Positions 57,870 to 64,000 of a DNA stretch of 64,000 nucleotides are shown piece by piece (the stretch's first letter is position 1; the number at the start of each line of letters is the position of its first letter). The notes under the pieces are model-generated. The model did no database searches and was not told the DNA's origin. It saw nothing but the letters and a program-made list of their open reading frames with translations. The stretch spans positions 248,001-312,000 of the forward strand of contig MU839104.1 in NCBI GenBank assembly GCA_030685235.1, given 5' to 3'. Source of the stretch: Copromyces sp. CBS 386.78 (taxonomy: Eukaryota > Ascomycota > Sordariomycetes > Sordariales > Sordariaceae). Both the position numbers and the translations under genes were made by a program.

Positions 57870-60490
57870 TCAGTAGCTGTATCCGTCCACACCTCCAAAC
57901 TGACCCTGGCCAGCATGTGCACCTGCATGGTGGTGACCCATCATGTTTCCATATTCCATAGCCGAATGGTGATGCAGAAGTCCATCTGCTCCATCAGCCG
58001 TCGGGAACGCTGCAGCGAAATCCGCCGCCGTGCCCACCGCATCATCCGGGTGAGTTGAGTGATGGCCATGGGGAACCGGGCTCGGGCTGGGGCCCCAGAA
58101 CATGCCGTCGAGGTCCCACATGCCGCCCAGGTCCAGCATACCCATCATGCCCAAGCCTTCAACGGGCTCCAGGCCGATGGGACTCATGTGTAGCTCAGCC
58201 GCATCCGGCGACCCCATGAGCAAGTCGGTGTTGATGTGCATACCCAAAGGCCCGGTGCCACTGACAGAGTGAGGGCTCTGCGAGCGCCTCTGCTGTAGTT
58301 GATGCGCTGCGGCGCCCTGCGCTTGGATGACTCTGCTGGCCTCGTACATCCGAAGGACCACCTCTCTGCTCCTGCGAGCAGCGAGTGACCACTCTTCCAT
58401 AGCTTCGAGCAGCTCTAATACCTGCTCAATTTGCTTGAGCCACTCAGGAACGCGTGGGTTGCCCCATTGCCAAAAGATGGAGACAAGAGGGACCATTGCA
58501 GCCTGGTAAAGGAACCACACCGCGTTCCATCCGGACATCTGGTTACGTGTCCATTCACGGCCAATATCCTCAATGGTCGCCGCAGCAAGTTCACGGCACG
58601 TCTCAATGGCGGCCAGGTCCGAATCACAGGCCTGGGTATGCGGGTTAAGACCCGACGAGGCCATAGAGAGAAGGACTGGGCGGTGAAGAAGCATGCGAAG
58701 GTTCTGGTACCGCCACTTCATGATGCAACGGGCCATGTAGAGCGGCTCAGCGCAAGGGTCGGTGGTGCGCAGAAGCCAGGGTAGGTTGTTGTACCAGGCA
58801 ACGAGCTGCCCGTCAAGACTGCAGCGGTCTTCGGTACGCAGCAAAGGAGAAATGGCAAGCATATCCTGGATCTGGGTGGCGATTTTGCAGAACTTGATGT
58901 TTTCAATCATGGGGAGAATACCAGCATGCTGAGACGAATCCCGGCCGGCATTGACTCCGAACTCAGGAGGACGAATGTTGATAGCAGGTCCCCAGCGGCC
59001 AAAAGATGGACGGCCCATAGTTGTGGTGGCCCAGGTGTCGAGGCAGAAAAGAGCCCACCATGTTCGTCTCCTGGTCTCGGCAGCGACCATATCACTTCCT
59101 CCCTGGGCGAGACTCTCACGGTGGAGACCTAGAGCGCTCGCCATGCGAATGGCGGCACCGAGAACGGCGTTGGCCATGTTAGGCCGGTTAATATAGTGAA
59201 GATAGTATCCGCCAATGAGTGCCAATGCCTGAACAGTTTCGATGTGGCTGCTGCCAAACGAATCCATGGGAAGATGCTCCATGGCGCGGTTGTAGTAGTT
59301 GACGTGATTGTAATCATCCGATTTCATTGCCACAATGCTACCCATGGCAAAGACCATGTTCAGTAGAGCCAACCAAGGTGCGTCGAATCGTTGACCTTCA
59401 AGGTAGTCGGCGCGGAAGGTGGTCTCGTCGAGCATTGGGATGAAGACGTGGACTCGCTTGAAGTAGGCATCAATAAGTGTCTGTCCCTTCCACGACCACG
59501 GAATTCGCTGGGGATCTTTTTGGGTCGATGACTTCTGTCTGATGGCCGGGAAGTTGTGAGAAATCTCGACACTGTTGAGCGGTGCAGCCAAGGAGCTCCT
59601 CAATCCTGGTTGGACCTTGAGCATAACCATAAGAGCAGCCTTGATGGATGAGGCTCCGAGATAAGAAGCTTGCCTGTCCACCGAGAGCGATAGTGCGTTG
59701 ATATCGTCCGCCTCTGCAGAGATGTGGTCTCTTTCCCGGCGTTCCTCGTCCCATTCTGTATCCCGGGTCGGAATCTGTTCCAAAATGTTTTCAGACTTGG
59801 TTGGTGAGTCCAAGTCGGACATCGATGTTGTGTTTAGAGGAGGAGACGGTAATCCGTTCGCTGTGTTGTCTGAAACGGGACGGTCTAAGAGGTTGAGGAG
59901 TTCTTGTCTTGACAAGGGAAGTAAGCCGTGGACTTTTTGGTTAGGATATAGTCGCTTCAGGATCGATCGACATTCTTCGAGGGACTGGGAGAGGGCTTCG
60001 AGTGTCTTGCGCGAAGGGATCACCCTTTGGCGGTGCTTGTCATAAAAACACCGCTTCGGTGCTCGGCTGGAGAGACATTGGCCACATGGTTGTTGACCAT
60101 CACATCGGCTAGGGCATTCCAGTTAGATTATATGATAAGATTAATCGACACTCATTAACTTACATCTTCCGTCTTTTGCACTCGGCACAAGCATGAGGAG
60201 TGGTTATCCTCTTGGCTGCCCCACTACCACTGGACTTGACACTATCTTGAGAGTCAACGGATGGCTTTCGTGGTGTTACTCCTTGGACTGCGGTTTTTTT
60301 CAGTTAGTAACCCACTTCTTCCCAGCACCACGCTTAGCTAGCTTTTTCCCCGCGATCGTTCGTAGCCTTGTTTCCTTGTTCAATACAACATCATCTTCTC
60401 TCTCTCGCCCTCTTTGTCCCTGTGGTTCAAGATCGACTTACATGTGTGAAACATGCCGCCTTGTGTGGGTATCGGAATTGACGGTGCCAT
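57870..60490 (-). CDS. Zn2Cys6 (Gal4-type) fungal transcription factor, 803 aa, three exons
   Basis: Exons are 60490-60442 (start MAPSIPIPTQGG), 60287-60164 and 60108-57870. The introns are 60441-60288 (GTAAGT, branch-like CTAAC, CAG) and 60163-60109 (GTAAGT, CTAAC, TAG). Exon lengths sum to 2412 bases, 803 codons plus stop, in phase. The zinc cluster at residues 50-78 is complete (C-X2-C-X6-C-X5-C-X2-C-X8-C, with KRRKIRCDG); intron 2 splits it. A short coiled-coil-like linker follows (about 88-112). A Fungal_trans domain spans about 267-430 (LIDAYFKRVHVFIPMLDE, RRRTWWALFCLDTW). The C-terminus is Gly/Met/His-rich with an acidic-hydrophobic GMWDLDGMFWG that could activate transcription. It is a nuclear DNA-binding regulator. 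From memory it resembles the CLR-1/ClrA or ACE3 regulators of cellulase genes; the exact orthology is unproven. Confidence 0.93.
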
Positions 60491-60760
60491 TGTAAAAGCT
60501 TTGTTGATCAGAGGATGGCTGGATTGGGATACAGCTTGTAGAAAGCCGGTAAGGCCCTGGTAGCCTGAGGAAAGATATAGATGTATGGCTGCCAACCAAG
60601 GCCGCGGATATCAACCGGCGAGTTCGTGTGAATGGCGAGACCTTGATCACCATGTGAGCTCAAGGTTTATTGTGAGGGACTCTCCAAAGATAATCGAGAT
60701 AAAGATAGATCCTGGGGGACGACGAGGGGGTGGGCGAGACCGTGAGGAGAGTATGCAGAC

Positions 60761-60827
60761 TTATATATCTACATTGAACTGAGTTCGAAATACCGTCTCG
60801 AGCTGATTGTGGGGTGAGGAATATTGG
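60761..60827 (-). promoter_or_regulatory. Candidate core promoter of the transcription-factor gene
   Basis: On the minus strand a TATATAA lies at 60767-60761, about 270 bases upstream of the ATG. A CCAAT box lies about 56 bases further upstream (60827-60823). Matches to the CreA/CRE1 consensus SYGGRG occur nearby (60712-60717, 60809-60814, 61606-61611), but this motif is short and expected by chance. The call rests on spacing alone. Confidence 0.3.
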
Positions 60828-60829
60828 AA

Positions 60830-63800
60830 AGGGACCGGGTGTACGCTAAGGTCGTATATGGAGAAGCTTGGTCGCGGCCCCGTCAATCTTGTTGACAGGG
60901 TGAAGGAGGTATAGGATCGGAGAGTGCACAGCTCCGGTACGTTGCCCTCGAACGCCGGTATAGCTTGTCGAATGGTGAGGTATCTCGATGCTAGACTGCA
61001 ATTACTGGTCAATGCCGTGTTCAAGGCCGACATCAAGCTAATGAATAACAAGGGAGCCAGGGGCAAGGCTGGGTGACCAGGCAGGGCCTGATGCATGTAC
61101 CAATCAGGGCTAACTGCGCTACATACCTGAAGGGTCGTGGTATATGTGGTCCAGCATGTATCATCCTGTCCTACAGTTTCGAAGCGCGAAGTACCTGTTG
61201 GAGAAGAGGCACGCCAGTCAGGCACCACCAGGCCCTGGACAGCTTGAAGGAAATAAGTACGTACTCTGTCAATGATACCCAAGCATTCCTCGGTGGCGTC
61301 GTTTCAACGCCAAAGCCGGGGTGCATGAAGGTCTGAGGGCATACACTACGGAGGGAGGTACCGTAGAGTACTGCTTTTCACAGCAAACTCTATGACCCCC
61401 AGACTATAGGCTTGGGGCATTGTCCTAAATCCTCTTCTCTGTTTATGACGCAGACACCATGTGATTCCGATTTAGGTTAGGTGAGTGGTGCTTTGAGCAG
61501 TCCGTCGCTTGACTGAGAGCTAAACGGTACGCTAAGCTAAGGCAATCCGGCCGTGTGTGGAGGTGGTTTGGGGAAGCTTCGTTAGGAAAATCACGGTGTC
61601 GACGGCTGGGGCAACAGCAGGGAAAAAGATTCTGCCCCTCCATCGCAGTGTCGTAGTAGCAGTAGCAGTCCTGAACTTGGTTAGAATGACGGCGTACTGT
61701 AGTGTAGCAGCGGCGGTAGTGATAGTCCAGCAACTGCGACGGTCTCAGAGAACTGTGAGTCTCGCCGTCTTGTAGTTGCTGGCCAGGTGTCAATGCCGGC
61801 GAAGTGCTGTAAATGCAGTTGCAGGTATGTAGAATTGACAATTGGTTCACACCCCCATACCTGTAGGTACCTCATCTCCTGATGTAGGCAGTGTTATGGA
61901 GGGCAGCGATGAAGCCGACAGCGCCTGTACCTCTAGGATGCCCTCGTCAAGGTGAAAGTGAGAAAGGAGAACCAGCGGTCTGATCGAATGTTATGTTTGC
62001 TGGTCAATGCCCTGGATACCCTGGAGATGCTGGGAATGAGTGCCGGGCTAGGATTTGGTTGTCGTGGAACGGAATGACTGATGGAACGCCGACGCGCGTC
62101 GCGATTCTGAAGACAAGCGAGATCAAAAGGGACTCGATTGCTGGATGCGTGAAATCGAGGGCCAGGCCATGGACGTCAGAATGCGCCTGCCGTCTTTCCG
62201 CCTCGTCTCGAGCTCATGGAGATTGGAGAAAACCTTGAAGTGGAAATCCGAGAGGCCCTGGGTCGCAGAGGGCAAGTCCGTTTCGACGCTTTTTTCTTGG
62301 CTCTTTCCCTTGTTGAAGCTACAGTAACGTGATTATTTTCCCCACACTTCCACCATTAAGCTCTGGAAAGACGGCAAGCGAGCCTGTACAATAGAAGGTA
62401 CCGATGTCTTTGATCTCGGCTTTTAGAGAAGTTCACCGTGGTCCTCGACATGAAATGCAGTCTTCGGTGGTCATTCGGTTGCATTCTGGCTGTGGTCTGG
62501 ACGCCGTTTGTGGACAACAACTTTGCGAGTAGGGCCTGTTTTGATTAGTAGTAAGCCATATAGTAACCTGGGATCCTGGGGTGCAGCATGTTGTTGTGAT
62601 ATTCAGTATTCACCTGACGAGATTCTGGGGTGCCTTCAACCTTGAGAAGGTTTGAGAAGTGTAGTGATTCCCTGGTCAACCGGCCAAGTCCGGACGTAGA
62701 AGAGCCTTTGGCGCCGCCGGACCGCCGCCGAAAAGCCGTTGAAAGCTGAAACTCTAGTTACCCGACTCCGTCAGTGACGGGCCGGGATCGAGGTCACAAA
62801 ACTGAGACGTTCATCCTGTCGACTGGTGATCAGGTTAGCGTCCGCTGTTCCGTTTCGGGGACGCCGTGAGCGACTGCTTCAGCCCCCTGTGTAGACTGTG
62901 CACTGGTTCCTTCCATGAAAGTGCGATTGAGGATCACCGTCTGGAAAACGAAGGAATTGAAAAAGAAAGGGTATAACGAAGTGTCTTCTAAGGCACGTCT
63001 AAGCGTCCACTTTTCGGAAGGCCAATGAGTGAAGTTCTGTGCCTGGGAGATGGTGGTCTGCCAGCCACGAGGTCCGAAATGATGTCGATGCATGGCTGAC
63101 ATGAATGTTCACAACAAACAGCTCGATGATGAGGGTGTGGCTTGAAGATAGAGAAGTGGAGCTTTCTCCCGCTCTTGGTGGGCAGTTTGTACTCCTGATT
63201 GGTTCATCTCAGCCAAGTCGCCAGACAACGCTCCAAGTTGGCCGTTACGCGGTGTGGCACAATGGCACGTGCGTGGTGGCTTGTTCCTTTACTTCCACCG
63301 ACCCGACCTTGTTCCGCTCATACCTCTTTCGCATCTTCACCTCAACAAGATGAGCTGCCATCCACTACGAGCGGTAGTCAATATGACAACCACCAAAATG
63401 GTATATTAGCTTATTGAACTCGACGGGTCTAGCCAGCGTGAGCTCACGGATCACCACCTCAAGACCGCCTGCATCCACACTCATTCCCCGCCATTGCCTC
63501 GTCGTTGGATGAGCCATCCAGCGGTTCTCGCCAACATCAGAACATCACCTGTCATATCGACATCGCCGGTCAGTAGCCCAGTCTCGCATTGAAGCGGGAA
63601 CGGTCAAGGGTACAGCGAACATACATGGCTCGCACATGGACACCATCACTGCACCTGTGGCCTCTCATCCTTGGGTGGAAGGCGGAACCGGATCAAGGAT
63701 GGGCTATATTATCCTGCCGTCTCGAATTTATCTGGCAACGAAGCAGAAGCCGTCATTCTGTTCATGTGGGTAACAACCCAGTTACCTTCTTCTAGTCGTC

Positions 63801-64000
63801 ATGCCATTGCCGCCATAGACCGTCCTTGTCCGCCCCATGCCCATAGGTAGATGCCCTTCGCACAGGCAGAGTAGTAGTCTCGGTATGGCAGGAAGACATC
63901 CATCCTTCTCTCGTCCACTGAACAAGTCCAACCAGCCGTACGACTTCCAACTTCTGGTATCCCGATACTTCATCCGAGCCGTGTTGACGTGCCACGCCTG
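60830..64000. other. Upstream intergenic host DNA, no gene supported
   Basis: About 3.2 kb of normal composition. Short open frames are scattered on both strands (longest 173 codons, minus, 60761-61282), with no recognised domain and no convincing splicing. It may include a long promoter or 5' leader of the transcription factor. No tRNA, repeat or RIP signature was seen. Confidence 0.5.

Noticed and set aside
57870..60045. Plus-strand open frames antisense to the transcription-factor exon
   Set aside because: Shadow frames of a GC-rich coding exon with no independent evidence.
60761..61282. 173-codon open frame on the minus strand upstream of the transcription factor
   Set aside because: No recognisable family; it ends within the candidate promoter and may be chance or leader sequence.
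1..64000. CRISPR arrays, bacterial operons, rRNA or tRNA genes
   Set aside because: None found by eye. The direct repeats present are LTRs, MITE ends or microsatellites.

Overview
The window looks like a piece of a filamentous ascomycete genome (Pezizomycotina; probably but not provably Sordariomycetes). A gene-bearing part of ordinary composition on the right (about 55.08-64 kb) meets about 51 kb of very AT-rich sequence. That AT-rich DNA shows the mark of repeat-induced point mutation (RIP): CpA and TpG are depleted, TpA is enriched, and the frames carry TAA/TAG where Gln or Trp codons would be expected. Almost no intact ORF survives there. The long open frames in the block are chance or fragments of dead transposon genes.

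The AT-rich block resolves into named layers, most of them closed by matching target-site duplications (TSDs). At 201-3698 a Tc1/mariner element (H, minus strand) is split by a small gag-only LTR element (I, 799-2954, TSD GATAA). After 285 bp of host-like DNA comes Ty3/gypsy element A (3992-15591, minus, 224-bp LTRs, TSD TTCGT), which carries a MITE (M1). Five bases past A's TSD a second stack begins. Ty1/copia B (15607-55074, plus, 148-bp LTRs, TSD TAAGT) contains Ty3/gypsy C (18895-52565, minus, 231-bp LTRs). C contains chromodomain gypsy D (24649-50730, plus, 211-bp LTRs, TSD ATTAC). D contains Mutator-like (MULE) element F (30157-48437, 8-bp TSD ATTTTAAA, MULE transposase on plus). F contains a 14.7-kb gypsy G (30238-44981, minus, 564-bp LTRs). 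C also carries a MITE (M2), and D carries a roughly 1-kb island (E) without RIP. Subtracting the nested layers gives ordinary sizes: H about 1.3 kb, B about 5.8 kb, C about 7.2 kb, D about 6.8 kb, F about 3.5 kb.

The only convincing host gene is a Zn2Cys6 transcription factor on the minus strand (57870-60490). It has three exons and 803 codons, and a 55-base intron splits the zinc cluster. It resembles the CLR-1/ClrA or ACE3 type of plant-cell-wall-degradation regulators, but that family assignment is from memory and not certain. A 338-bp TA-flanked MITE (M3) lies between the gene and the repeat block. About 3.5 kb upstream of the gene, and 2 kb between the block and M3, hold no gene I can support.

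The strongest unusual signals are these. In every LTR element the outer edge of each LTR escaped RIP while the inner edge was hit, even for elements buried deep in others. MULE F and MITEs M1/M2 share a two-motif terminus with identical spacing. Gypsy G carries about 5.8 kb of apparently coding sequence beyond its integrase.
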